Part shown: piece by piece, positions 41,550 through 49,619 of the stretch
How the letters are laid out: every line of letters starts with the position of its first letter
How positions within the stretch are numbered: position 1 is the stretch's first letter
Assembly (NCBI GenBank): GCA_947631575.1
Contig: CANRLW010000007.1
Span: 1-64,000, forward strand
DNA length: 64,000 nucleotides
From: an uncultured Clostridia bacterium
Lineage (GTDB): Bacteria > Bacillota > Clostridia > Oscillospirales > Ruminococcaceae
Direction of reading: 5' to 3'
Notes under the pieces: generated by a model
Told to the model about the DNA's origin: nothing
The model's input: the letters and a program-made list of their open reading frames with translations, nothing else
Database searches by the model: none
Made by a program: the position numbers and the translations under genes

Positions 41550-43187
41550 TTATTCTTCGTCACTGTCCGAAATGCCGTCATCTTCAAGCTTTAAAATGTT
41601 GCTGTCGTCGCCTTCAAGCTGTTCAACGCTTTTGAGACTTCTCGCAATGGCACGCGAACGCGTCCCGATAAGCTTTTCAAGGTCGTCGTCGGCTTGTCTT
41701 AAACGGTTTCTCGCAGAATCAAGCACTTTTCCGAATGACGCAAATTCTTTCTTTGTCGCCTCAAGAATTTTCCATACCTCGCCGCTTTTCTTCTGTATAG
41801 CTACGGCGCGGAAACACATCTGCAAGCTGTTCAGCATTGCCGCCATTGTAGACGGACCGCAGACATTAACTCTATAATTGTTCTGCAAAGTTTCCACAAG
41901 CCCCATTTTTATTACTTCGGCATAAAGTCCCTCCGACGGCAGGAACATAAGCGCGAAATCCGTTGTGTAGGGAGGAGCTATATACTTGTCGTGAATGCTC
42001 TTTGCCTCGCGTTTTATCTCCGATTCGAGAGCCGCGCGCTTTTCCTTTACGGCGCTTGGCTCTCCGCTCTCATAAGCCTCAAGGAGATCCGAATATTTGT
42101 CCTGCGGGAATTTGGAGTCAATAGGAAGATACATAAAATCATTCTTGTCCGAGCTTGGAAGTTTTACGGCATAGTCTACCTTTTCGCTGCCATTCGGAAC
42201 AACAGCCTGCTGCGAGCAGAACTGTTCTGGGGCAAGTATCTGATCTAGTATAGCGCCTAGCTGTATCTCTCCGAGATTGCCTCTTGTCTTTACATTTGAG
42301 AGAACATTTTTGAGGTCTGAAACTCCCGACGCAACGCTCTTCATCTCGCCTAGTCCCTTATGTACCTGTTCAAGACGTTCGTTAACCGCCGAGAACGACT
42401 GGGTTAGTCTGTCGTTCAGCGTTTTCTGGAGCTTTTCATTTACCGTGTCATTTATCTTGTCAAGGCTCTGACGGTTTTCGGTGCGGAGCTTTTCAATGCT
42501 TTCGCTGTTGGATCTGCGGACGCTTTCAAGCGAAGTGAGAATTTCCTCGCGTATCTTGTTAAAGTCATTTTCAAGCTTTAAAAGCTTTTCGTTTACGTTA
42601 TTGTTTATCCTGTCGAGGCTCTGACGGTTTTCGTCACGCTGCTTTTCCGTGTCGGCAGAGCTTTGTTTTCTGGAACTTTCGAGCGAAGAAAGTATATCCT
42701 CGCGTATCTTATTAAAGTCATTTTCAAGCTTTAAAAGCTTTTCGTTTACATTGTTGTTTATCCTGTCAAGGCTTTGCTGATTTTCGCCGCGGAGTTTGTC
42801 CATGCTTTCGGTATTAGATCTTCTTATCTGTTCAAGAGATGCGGATATATCGCCGCTTATTTTTGAAAACTCGCTTTCAAGCCGCGAAAGCTTTTCGTTT
42901 GCGTTTTTCTGCTGCAATTCCTGAGAGCCGCGGAGATTGTCGCCGAGCATTGAAATGTTTTTAACGACCGAGTCGTTTACTCTGCTCACCTCGTCCATAA
43001 GCGTTTTGCCGGTTGATTCGGACTGTTGTTTTAAAACTTCAATGTCCTGAGAAAGTTCGCTTATCTCTTCTTCAATTTTTTCCTGTCGGCTGTCGGTTTT
43101 CCTTTTACTTTGCAATACCAGCATAATTATCAGCAAAACGACATTTATCCCCGAACAAACCAGCGCGAGTATTTCTACGGTTTCCAT
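41550..43187 (-). CDS. rmuC: RmuC-family DNA recombination protein with coiled-coil repeats
   Basis: A 545-residue protein. One N-terminal membrane helix (ILALVCSGINVVLLIIMLVL) is followed by a long coiled coil to about residue 300, then the RmuC nuclease-like domain (NVKTRGNLGEIQLGAILDQI, IDSKFPQDKYSDLLEAYES, FLPSEGLYAEVI, LQMCFRAVAIQKKSGEVWKI). RmuC limits DNA inversions at short repeats. The coiled coil contains a 51-residue unit present twice almost unchanged, with partial copies on each side. GGAAG precedes the ATG. Confidence 0.9.
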   Translation of the reverse strand: METVEILALVCSGINVVLLIIMLVLQSKRKTDSRQEKIEEEISELSQDIEVLKQQSESTGKTLMDEVSRVNDSVVKNISMLGDNLRGSQELQQKNANEKLSRLESEFSKISGDISASLEQIRRSNTESMDKLRGENQQSLDRINNNVNEKLLKLENDFNKIREDILSSLESSRKQSSADTEKQRDENRQSLDRINNNVNEKLLKLENDFNKIREEILTSLESVRRSNSESIEKLRTENRQSLDKINDTVNEKLQKTLNDRLTQSFSAVNERLEQVHKGLGEMKSVASGVSDLKNVLSNVKTRGNLGEIQLGAILDQILAPEQFCSQQAVVPNGSEKVDYAVKLPSSDKNDFMYLPIDSKFPQDKYSDLLEAYESGEPSAVKEKRAALESEIKREAKSIHDKYIAPPYTTDFALMFLPSEGLYAEVIKMGLVETLQNNYRVNVCGPSTMAAMLNSLQMCFRAVAIQKKSGEVWKILEATKKEFASFGKVLDSARNRLRQADDDLEKLIGTRSRAIARSLKSVEQLEGDDSNILKLEDDGISDSDEE

Positions 43188-43290
43188 AGATGACTTCCTT
43201 TCTTGATTTTTGATGATACGACAGTGATGTTTTCAAAAACTTCTGACTCTATATATTGTACCACATCTTTTAGAAATTGTCAATAAAAAG

Positions 43291-43328
43291 TATCAGGCTG
43301 TCGAGCCATTTCATTAGACAGCCTGATA
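43291..43328. terminator. Hairpin between the lipoprotein gene and rmuC
   Basis: TATCAGGCTGTC at 43291 pairs with GACAGCCTGATA ending at 43328. It probably ends the lipoprotein transcript, read on the minus strand. Confidence 0.75.
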
Positions 43329-43362
43329 TTGATTTATTTTACGTTCCGGATAATTATACTGT

Positions 43363-44016
43363 TTAGGTGATATTGCTCGCCTTAAATTCGTTCCACTTAT
43401 CCTCTCCGAAATATGAGATAACATCTTTGACCGAAAGATATCCGAACTGATCTTTTTCTTCAGCATTTTCAACAGGAAAAGCGCTTTGTTTGTCTGGAGT
43501 TAATAAACAAAAGGAACCGTTGTTAAGCTTATACAGTGAAAACAAATATGTATGTCCTTCTTCGATTATATAATTTTCACGTTCGGCAACAAGAATATCG
43601 CTTATGGTCGGATGTTCTTTGACTTCCGTAAGCGCAATAATTTGCTCGTCAATATACCTGTCTCTGAGTCCGCCATATTCTTTAAAAGTAAAAGTGCCCG
43701 AAACGTCGCCTTTATACGATGTCAGAACTTCGACCGTATAATTTGTATACAATATGTTATCATGTTCCTCTGTTTGTCCTGTCGGAGGAAGTCCTGTGTT
43801 AATGTCAAGTACTTCAAACGATAAAGACTTTACTTTTCCGATAAATACCATATCCGCCGCGTCTGCAAGTTCATCGGGAGTTTCAAAAGCCTCATACTGA
43901 AAAGAAAATAATGTTAAGTAATCTCCGCTGATGTCCCAGTCTATATCGGTCATTTCAGAGCAAGCCGACAACATAAGCGCCGCCGCCAATACCGCCGCAA
44001 TAGATTTAATTTTCAT
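43363..44016 (-). CDS. Lipoprotein of unknown function
   Basis: A 217-residue exported protein. The signal peptide (MKIKSIAAVLAAALMLSAC) ends in the lipobox LSAC. The mature part is a beta-rich domain with ADMVFIGKVKSLSFEV near residue 53, then TNYTVEVLTSYKGDVSGTFT and HTYLFSLYKLNNGSFCLLTP. This is the pattern of small secreted proteins annotated as hypothetical in gut Clostridia. No enzyme motif is seen. AGGAAG lies ahead of the ATG. It is a single-gene unit, divergent from the ABC exporter operon. Confidence 0.65.
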   Translation of the reverse strand: MKIKSIAAVLAAALMLSACSEMTDIDWDISGDYLTLFSFQYEAFETPDELADAADMVFIGKVKSLSFEVLDINTGLPPTGQTEEHDNILYTNYTVEVLTSYKGDVSGTFTFKEYGGLRDRYIDEQIIALTEVKEHPTISDILVAERENYIIEEGHTYLFSLYKLNNGSFCLLTPDKQSAFPVENAEEKDQFGYLSVKDVISYFGEDKWNEFKASNIT

Positions 44017-44158
44017 GGCCGTTACTTCCTTTCATTAGTAAAAAAATTCTAAGACTAAGATCTATGCTTAACACGATTATACCACCAGAAGACCTCTTTG
44101 TCAACAGGTTGTTGAAGAATTATCAGAATTCATCGGCTTTATATTTCACAAAAAAACC

Positions 44159-44187
44159 TTGCATTTCTTTTTATAAAGTGCTATAAT
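44159..44187 (+). promoter_or_regulatory. Promoter of the ABC exporter operon
   Basis: TTGCAT at 44159 and TATAAT at 44182 are 17 bases apart. A leader of about 95 bases follows before the first gene. Confidence 0.7.
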
Positions 44188-44287
44188 GGCAGTAGATCAT
44201 ATGGAAAGTGAAAATTCGGGCTTTACCGGCGGCACGAGGCTTTTTATATGTTCTGCAGAAATCTTTATACTATGAAAGGAAAAAATA

Positions 44288-45145
44288 ATGAACACTACGT
44301 TTAAACAAGCAATACTCAACAAGTACAACATTATAGCTTTTTTGTTTGTCCCTATTGTAAGCTTTTTTAGCTGGGCGCTCACTTGCGACATATTTAACAT
44401 TTTAGAGTTTTCCAAAATAATGGAAGAATATCGGGGAATACCCGCCTGGGAATATATCAGGAACGTCACGGGTTTCTTTTCTTATGCCGTTTGGGGATTT
44501 TCTTTCATGCAGATCTTGATACCGCTTTTGTCATCGTTTATTACTCTTCCTTTTCTGCGTGAAAAAAGAATGTTCAATTTCTCATACGCACGAGAGGAAA
44601 GCTATAAGAAAGCCGTTTTAAAGCCGATGCTGAGACAGCTTATTATAGGCTGTACGGTATTGTTTCTCGGATATATGGTCTTTCTGACTGCGGGTCTTAT
44701 ATGGGGAATAAATCCCGAATCAGCAGGCGGCCGTGTGTTTATGCCGGAGATCTTCGGAAGTAATTTTGTACATGATAATATGTTTATGTTCTTTGTGGTA
44801 GACGGGTTCTGGAAATATTTTGTATTCTGCTTTGTGTACGGACTGTTTTCAATTTGTATATCTTTTTACACAAAGAAAGACTTTTTGTGCCTTATAATCC
44901 CGACCGTTTATTATCTTGTCTTCAATATAATTCTTTCGGGCATAGGAGAAATAAAACTTTTTGGCGGAATGACTATTGATCTTGCTCTATTTGCCCCGAG
45001 CTATCCTATAATGTCGGGAGCGCGCAATTGGGTGTCTATTCCGCAGGTCATTATCCCGCTGCTGCCGCCGCTGATATTCAGCCTGTTTACGCTCTACAGG
45101 GAATTTGCCGTAAAGCAAAATCGAAAAGACGTTTACGCTGTTTAA
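44288..45145 (+). CDS. ABC exporter membrane subunit 1
   Basis: A 285-residue membrane protein with six predicted helices: near residues 14-32, 58-83, 112-135, 165-185, 195-220 and 245-270. It starts MNTTFKQAILNKYNIIAFLF. No substrate domain is visible. It is the first gene of a unit with a second permease (45285) and an ATPase (46005), all on the plus strand. The layout suggests a heterodimeric exporter, perhaps of a peptide or a cell-envelope compound. GAAAGGAAAAA precedes the ATG. Confidence 0.65.
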   Translation: MNTTFKQAILNKYNIIAFLFVPIVSFFSWALTCDIFNILEFSKIMEEYRGIPAWEYIRNVTGFFSYAVWGFSFMQILIPLLSSFITLPFLREKRMFNFSYAREESYKKAVLKPMLRQLIIGCTVLFLGYMVFLTAGLIWGINPESAGGRVFMPEIFGSNFVHDNMFMFFVVDGFWKYFVFCFVYGLFSICISFYTKKDFLCLIIPTVYYLVFNIILSGIGEIKLFGGMTIDLALFAPSYPIMSGARNWVSIPQVIIPLLPPLIFSLFTLYREFAVKQNRKDVYAV

Positions 45146-45220
45146 GGTCATAAACGGCGGTATTATCACTTTTTCTCTGCCGGTATCGGAAAAGTGTTAA
45201 AGAATTATTGGAGAAAGATC

Positions 45221-45283
45221 GTGAATAAAATAATTTATTATTGCGACAGTTTAATTTTTGCACTAATGAGAGGAAAACGTTAA
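45221..45283 (+). CDS. Short 20-codon frame just before permease 2, possible displaced N-terminus
   Basis: A GTG with GGAG in front starts a 20-residue reading frame, MNKIIYYCDSLIFALMRGKR, that ends in TAA one base before the next ATG. Its sequence reads like the cytoplasmic lead of a membrane permease, which the next gene lacks. It may be a leader peptide for coupling, or the true N-terminus separated by a frameshift. Confidence 0.35.
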   Translation: MNKIIYYCDSLIFALMRGKR

Positions 45284-45284
45284 T

Positions 45285-45992
45285 ATGCTTAGCTTGATAA
45301 TATTGTATATACTTCTTTGCGCGGTTTCGGTCTTTTTGCTCAACGGTTCGGGGATCCTGCAATTTACCGACGCGGGTTTCTTTGACTATCTGAACATATT
45401 GTTTTTCAATTCGGAAAAGTTCTCTCAATATAACATAAACTGGAACATCATAAGCGCAATGCACTTTTTTCTGCTGTTGTTTTTCGGGGTTATTTACTGC
45501 TCGTCCTCTGCAAGAAACTATTATGCGGGAATGAACCAAATGGAGCTTATCCGTTATGGGAAATATGAAAAAAATTTCTTTTCCTGCAACCTCAAAAATG
45601 CTATGAACGCGCTGAAATTTGTCTTAATGACCGCGCTGCTGCCGCTCTGCATAGTATTTGTAAACTCAAAGGCATTGACAAGTTTTGATTCGGTCATAGG
45701 CGAAACGTTAACAGAAAACATTTTTAACACAGCGATATTTTTAGTAAAGACATTCGTGCTTTTGATGCTTATTGAGCTTGTCTTTCTGGTAATAATACGA
45801 AAGCGCGACTATCAGTTTTCTCTTTCGATAATGGCTGCGGCGTCGGCTGTTATAGTATTTGCCGACAGCCTTTTAAAAACAGGAGCTGTAACTATAGGAA
45901 ACATTGTAAATCAGCTTATCGCAACGGGCGTTTACATTGCGTTATATTTAGTACTTTATTTTATATTCAGACGTGAACCAAAATCAATTTGA
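45285..45992 (+). CDS. ABC exporter membrane subunit 2
   Basis: A 235-residue membrane protein with about six helices. The first begins at residue 1 (MLSLIILYILLCAVSVFLL), so the usual cytoplasmic lead is missing. Others lie near 60-75, 105-125, 148-172, 180-200 and 205-228. A charged loop with RNYYAGMNQMELIRYGKYEK sits between helices 2 and 3. It pairs with the first permease and the ATPase of the same operon. The ribosome site AGAGGAAAA ahead of the ATG lies inside the short frame at 45221. Confidence 0.65.
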   Translation: MLSLIILYILLCAVSVFLLNGSGILQFTDAGFFDYLNILFFNSEKFSQYNINWNIISAMHFFLLLFFGVIYCSSSARNYYAGMNQMELIRYGKYEKNFFSCNLKNAMNALKFVLMTALLPLCIVFVNSKALTSFDSVIGETLTENIFNTAIFLVKTFVLLMLIELVFLVIIRKRDYQFSLSIMAAASAVIVFADSLLKTGAVTIGNIVNQLIATGVYIALYLVLYFIFRREPKSI

Positions 45993-46004
45993 CAGGAGAA
46001 TAAT

Positions 46005-46649
46005 ATGGAAAACATCATCACACTTGAAAATGTAAGCAAAAAATACAAGGACAGGACGATTTTAGAGAATTTTGATTTCGCCTTTGAAAAGGGAAAATGC
46101 TATGGAATTATTGGAAGAAACGGCAGCGGGAAAAGCGTTCTGTTAAAGCTCATCGCAGGCTTTGCTTATCCCGACAGCGGCAATATAACCATACGCGGCA
46201 AGCAACTAAAAAAGGACATTGATTTTGTTGACGACGCGGGGGTTATCATAAACTCGCCCGAATTTATAAACAGTATGTCGGGGCTTAATAACCTGCTCTA
46301 CCTCGCCGATATAAGAAAGAAAATCAGCAAAGAAAAAATAATAGAAGTTCTTAGAGAGCTCGGTCTTGAAAATGCGATGAAAAAACGTGTTTCAACCTAT
46401 TCGCTGGGCATGAAACAGCGGCTGAGACTTGCTCAGGCAATAATGGAGGAGCCGGATCTGCTTATTCTCGACGAGCCAATGAACGCCCTTGACGACGACG
46501 GCGTAAGCGAGATAAGAGAGCTGCTTTTGTCGCTGAAAAAAGAGGGCAAAACCATAATCCTCACATCGCACAACTCCGACGATATCAACATTCTGTGTGA
46601 CAGCGTCTGCTCAATCAGCAAGGGGAAGTTTGAAAAAATAAAAGGTTAA
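46005..46649 (+). CDS. ABC exporter ATP-binding protein
   Basis: A 214-residue ATPase. Walker A is GRNGSGKSVL near residue 38; the signature is YSLGMKQRLRLAQAI near 130; Walker B is LLILDEPMNALDD near 148; and the switch His is in LTSHNSDD. Note Val after the Walker A Ser and Met-Asn in place of Thr-Ser after DEP, a variant seen in bacteriocin- or lantibiotic-type exporters. AGGAG lies ahead of the ATG. It ends the operon; no regulator or peptide gene is recognised nearby. Confidence 0.88.
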   Translation: MENIITLENVSKKYKDRTILENFDFAFEKGKCYGIIGRNGSGKSVLLKLIAGFAYPDSGNITIRGKQLKKDIDFVDDAGVIINSPEFINSMSGLNNLLYLADIRKKISKEKIIEVLRELGLENAMKKRVSTYSLGMKQRLRLAQAIMEEPDLLILDEPMNALDDDGVSEIRELLLSLKKEGKTIILTSHNSDDINILCDSVCSISKGKFEKIKG

Positions 46650-46745
46650 AGCTTAAAAAAATCTAAATTAGAAAGTTGTATAATAAAAACAAGGAGCGTA
46701 TCAACATTATTCCTTTCATATTTGTTTAAAAAATTCCGAAATGTG

Positions 46746-46774
46746 TTGAATTTCTCGTGTTTGTAGTGTATAAT
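46746..46774 (+). promoter_or_regulatory. Promoter of the antitoxin-like gene
   Basis: TTGAAT at 46746 and TATAAT at 46769 are 17 bases apart, 21 bases ahead of the start. Confidence 0.65.
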
Positions 46775-46795
46775 GAAACCGGAGGTGTAAGTAAA

Positions 46796-47044
46796 ATGAC
46801 GATAAACACTAATGCGCTGGTTTCCATTACGGAGGCCAATCAAAACTTTTCAAAAGTGACCCGTCTTGTTGATGAGAATGGTGCTGCGGTTATTCTCAAA
46901 AACGATGTGCCGCGCTATCTTATCATAGAATTCGGTCGGGCGGAATCCGAACAGCTTAGCCCTGACGAAGACGTCATGGCGATTTCCAAGCGCCGCCCGA
47001 ACAAGGGCTGCGCTGTTTTGTTTATTTCGTTTTTACGCTTTTAG
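46796..47044 (+). CDS. Phd/YefM-family antitoxin, orphan, with an altered C-terminus
   Basis: An 82-residue protein. INTNALVSITEANQNFSKVT, then ENGAAVILKNDVPRYLIIEF, is the Phd/YefM DNA-binding fold. The usual helical tail that wraps the toxin should follow AISK, but here the sequence becomes RRPNKGCAVLFISFLRF, which is not like the family and looks like a shifted frame. No RelE/Doc-type toxin gene follows; the next 560 bases are repeats. It may be a remnant of a toxin-antitoxin pair that still binds its operator. GGAGGTG precedes the ATG. Confidence 0.65.
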   Translation: MTINTNALVSITEANQNFSKVTRLVDENGAAVILKNDVPRYLIIEFGRAESEQLSPDEDVMAISKRRPNKGCAVLFISFLRF

Positions 47045-47610
47045 AGGTAAGAGGTAAGAGTTCAAGCCGAAAGGTTATTTGCTGAATTTAACGAATAAAA
47101 AGAAATAAAATGTTTTAGATTGAAAACAATCTAAAAATTATCCGCCTTACGGCGGATACCTTTACCGCATACTGTACACTTTACACTGTATACTGAAAAC
47201 TCTAGCTATGCTTTGCATAGCTAGAGTTTTCAGTGTCTAACCTTTACAAAAAAGATTTTTTGCAAGTCAGAATTTAAAACCACTTTTCGGAAAGTGCGCA
47301 TTTTTACGGTTTTGCGCTTTTAGAGGTAAGATGTAAGAAGTAAGAGGTAAGAAATGAGCGAACAACTGTTCGGTACAAACTCTAACCTCTTACCTCTTAT
47401 TTCTAACCTCTAAGTTGTCTAACCTTTACAAAAAAGATTTTTAAAAGTTATATCGCATTCAGAAAACATTTTTCTATTCTAAAAAGATTTTAGTCTGAAA
47501 ACAATCTAAATAATGTCCGCCGAAAGGCGGACACCGAAACTGAATACTGTACACTCTACACTGTATACTGAAAATCCCTTGTTATGCAAAGCATAGCAAG
47601 GGATTTTCAC
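47040..47610. repeat. Mosaic repeat tract downstream of tRNA-Leu(UAG)
   Basis: There are no genes here. Two related modules lie at 47111-47266 and 47487-47610. Each has a TTTTAG..TGAAAACAATCTAAA segment, a TCCGCC/GGCGGA mini-hairpin, a TACACTGTATACTGAAAA segment, and a long hairpin with a TATGC core (47193-47233; 47570-47608). Between them lie CCTTTACAAAAAAGATTTT twice, AGGTAAGA-type heptad runs on both strands, and a CACTTTTCGGAAAGTG dyad that recurs at 55351. Confidence 0.8.
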
Positions 47611-47693
47611 TGGTGCGAGTAACAGGACTTGAACCTGCACACCGAAGTAACGGCACCTAAAACCGTCGCGTCTGCCAATTCCGCCATACTCGC
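47611..47693 (-). tRNA. tRNA-Leu(UAG)
   Basis: The 83-base minus-strand gene has acceptor arms GCGAGTA and TACTCGC, discriminator A and an encoded CCA. The anticodon loop TTTAGGT gives anticodon UAG. It has a long variable arm and the T-loop GGTTCAAGTCC. The first 19 bases of the gene and its upstream flank are duplicated at 47844-47902. Confidence 0.95.
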
Positions 47694-47733
47694 AAGTTGC
47701 TGTTGTTTAATGGTCAACAGCAAACCGTGTGTT
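47675..47733. repeat. Direct repeat copy 1 (tRNA-Leu 5' end plus upstream flank)
   Basis: The 59 bases from CCAATTCCGCC to the CGTGTGTT end are repeated at 47844-47902 with a single mismatch. This copy includes the start of the intact tRNA. Confidence 0.9.
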
Positions 47734-47843
47734 ATTTACAATATCCGAAGGCTAGAGTTGAATTCAACAACAAAGTTGATTTTCAAAACTTGTTTTGGCT
47801 GAAATTCTAGCCTCTAGTCTCTTAACTTCTAGCCTCTAGAAGA
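47734..47843. other. Gene-free spacer with CTCTAG-type repeats
   Basis: Between the two copies lie runs such as CTAGCCTCTAGTCTC and CTTCTAGCCTCTAGAAG, related to the AGGTAAGA-type tracts nearby. No gene, promoter or terminator is recognised. Confidence 0.5.
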
Positions 47844-47902
47844 CCAATTCCGCCATACTCGCAAGTCGCTGTTGTTTAATGGTCAACAGCAAACCGTGTG
47901 TT
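47844..47902. repeat. Direct repeat copy 2 (truncated tRNA-Leu 5' end)
   Basis: This copy holds only the first 19 bases of the tRNA gene plus its upstream region. It has no anticodon or T-arm, so it is not a functional tRNA. Confidence 0.9.
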
Positions 47903-47916
47903 CCGACCTCTTAGTT

Positions 47917-49098
47917 TCAAGCCTCTGACAGGTACTTTTTCAGCGCCTCCGCCTTGTCGGTCTTTTCCCAGGCTACGCCCAAGTCCTCGCGTCCCATGTG
48001 ACCATAAGCCGCTACCTGACGGTATTGCGGCTTTCTAAGGTCAAGAGTTTCGATTATTGCGGCGGGTCTGAAGTCAAACTCCTTTACAAGCGCCTCGGCG
48101 ATTTTTTCGTCGGGGATCTTGCCCGTGCCGAAAGTGTCAACCATTACAGAAACGGGATTTGCAACGCCTATTGCATAAGCAAGCTGAATTTCAGCTCTCT
48201 CCGCAAGTCCCGCGGCAACTATGTTCTTTGCGGTATAACGCGCCATATAAGCCGCCGAACGGTCTACCTTTGTCGGGTCTTTTCCCGAAAACGCTCCGCC
48301 GCCGTGGCGTGAATATCCGCCGTATGTATCAACGATTATCTTGCGTCCCGTAAGTCCGCTGTCGCCCATAGGACCGCCTACTACAAAGCGTCCAGTCGGG
48401 TTTACAAAGTACTTAGTGTTTTCGTCAAGAAGTTCTGCGGGAATTGTCGCCTTAATGACTTTCTCGATAATGTCCGCTCTGATTTGCTCAAGTGTAGCAC
48501 AGGCAAGGTGCTGCGAGGATACAACGACCGTATCAACACGAACGGGCTTGTTCCCGTCATATTCAACGGTGACCTGCGTCTTTCCGTCGGGGAGAAGATA
48601 GGGTATCTCGCCGCTCTTGCGGACTTCGGTGAGCTTTTTGGAAAGCTTGTGCGCAAGGCTTATCGGCATGGGCATAAGCTCAGGAGTTTCCGAGCAGGCA
48701 AATCCGAACATCATTCCCTGGTCGCCCGCGCCCGTGTCGCAGGCGTTTTCCTCTCTGCCCTCGAGCGCATTGTTTACGCCCATAGCGATATCGGGCGACT
48801 GCTTGTCTATCATTGTCACAACAGCGCAGGTGTTCGCATCAAATCCGTATTCGCTGTCGGTGTAGCCTATCTCGCGTACCGTCTGACGTGCAATTTCGGC
48901 TATATCAACATTTGCCGTGGTCGATATTTCGCCCATAACGGAGATAATTCCCGTTGTTGTGGTAGTTTCACAAGCAACGCGCCCCATGGGGTCTTGTGCT
49001 AAAATAGCGTCAAGAACTGCGTCGGAAATGTTGTCGCAGATCTTGTCGGGGTGTCCCTCGGTCACACTTTCCGAGGTGAACAGTTTTTTGAATGCCAT
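47917..49098 (-). CDS. metK: S-adenosylmethionine synthetase
   Basis: A 393-residue enzyme that makes AdoMet from Met and ATP. It has [20 protein letters not shown] at the N-terminus; [12 protein letters not shown] near residue 120; the P-loop-like [15 protein letters not shown] near 262; and a final [13 protein letters not shown]. The length is normal. The start MAFKKLF has AGGAGG ahead; the open frame before it lies in the riboswitch. Control is by a SAM-I riboswitch (49153-49507) under a strong promoter, so AdoMet shuts off its own synthesis. Confidence 0.97.
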   Translation of the reverse strand: MAFKKLFTSESVTEGHPDKICDNISDAVLDAILAQDPMGRVACETTTTTGIISVMGEISTTANVDIAEIARQTVREIGYTDSEYGFDANTCAVVTMIDKQSPDIAMGVNNALEGREENACDTGAGDQGMMFGFACSETPELMPMPISLAHKLSKKLTEVRKSGEIPYLLPDGKTQVTVEYDGNKPVRVDTVVVSSQHLACATLEQIRADIIEKVIKATIPAELLDENTKYFVNPTGRFVVGGPMGDSGLTGRKIIVDTYGGYSRHGGGAFSGKDPTKVDRSAAYMARYTAKNIVAAGLAERAEIQLAYAIGVANPVSVMVDTFGTGKIPDEKIAEALVKEFDFRPAAIIETLDLRKPQYRQVAAYGHMGREDLGVAWEKTDKAEALKKYLSEA

Positions 49099-49152
49099 AG
49101 TTTTCCTCCTGTAAAAACTTTTCTCTCTCGCGGCCTCTTCTTTTTGCCGCCT

Positions 49153-49507
49153 GCAAAACAAAACGCTCACAAGGAGTGAGCGGTAAAATCCTCTTCACTC
49201 CTTATCTCTCGGCAGAATTTCACAATAACTGCCGCAGGACGTAGCACCTTGCATTTGGAAAACCAAGCATACAAAAATTGCACATAAACAATTTCATTAT
49301 ATTGCTTGATACCTATGTAGGTTGCCGGGCTTAATAGGGACCAGTCCCCCCTCCGCGATATTTCAGACTGCCGATAAAGCCTCATTCGCGTCGTCAATGC
49401 ACCGCCGACAGCCACAAAGGCTAGTCGCCGGCTTTCTCGGCAGTCTGAAAAGGGCTTTATAAAACAAACTGAATTATCTGCGGAATGTCAGCCACTCTTG
49501 ATAAGGC
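49153..49507 (-). ncRNA. SAM-I (S-box) riboswitch with a large insertion, upstream of metK
   Basis: Read on the minus strand: P1 5' side CTTATCAAGAGTGGC (near 49505), then an insertion of about 140 bases, then GGGACTGGTCCC and AAGCCCGGCAACC (near 49350-49319), a long P3, GGTGCTACGTCCTGC, P4 GGCAG/CTGCC, and the P1 3' side GAGAGATAAGG. The terminator CGCTCAC/GTGAGCG with TTTTGTTTT (49153-49182) competes with pairing of AAGGAGTGA to TCACTCCTT. That gives an AdoMet-off switch. The extra segment sits between AAGAG and the P2 core. Confidence 0.88.
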
Positions 49508-49521
49508 ATTTTGTTATTAAC

Positions 49522-49550
49522 AGTATAGCATATACACAACATATTGTCAA
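49522..49550 (-). promoter_or_regulatory. metK promoter
   Basis: On the minus strand TTGACA (49550-49545) and TATACT (49527-49522) are 17 bases apart, just upstream of the riboswitch. Confidence 0.85.
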
Positions 49551-49581
49551 GCGTTTTTTGGGAAAAATTTTAAAATCCCCC

Positions 49582-49610
49582 TTGACAAATAAATTTCTTC
49601 GTGTTATAAT
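49582..49610 (+). promoter_or_regulatory. leuA promoter
   Basis: TTGACA at 49582 and TATAAT at 49605 are 17 bases apart, divergent from the metK promoter 32 bases away and just upstream of the T-box leader. Confidence 0.85.
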
Positions 49611-49619
49611 AAGCTAAGT

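Noticed and set aside
47040-47610. CRISPR array
   Set aside because: The repeats are few, of mixed length and partly inverted, with no regular spacers and no cas genes.
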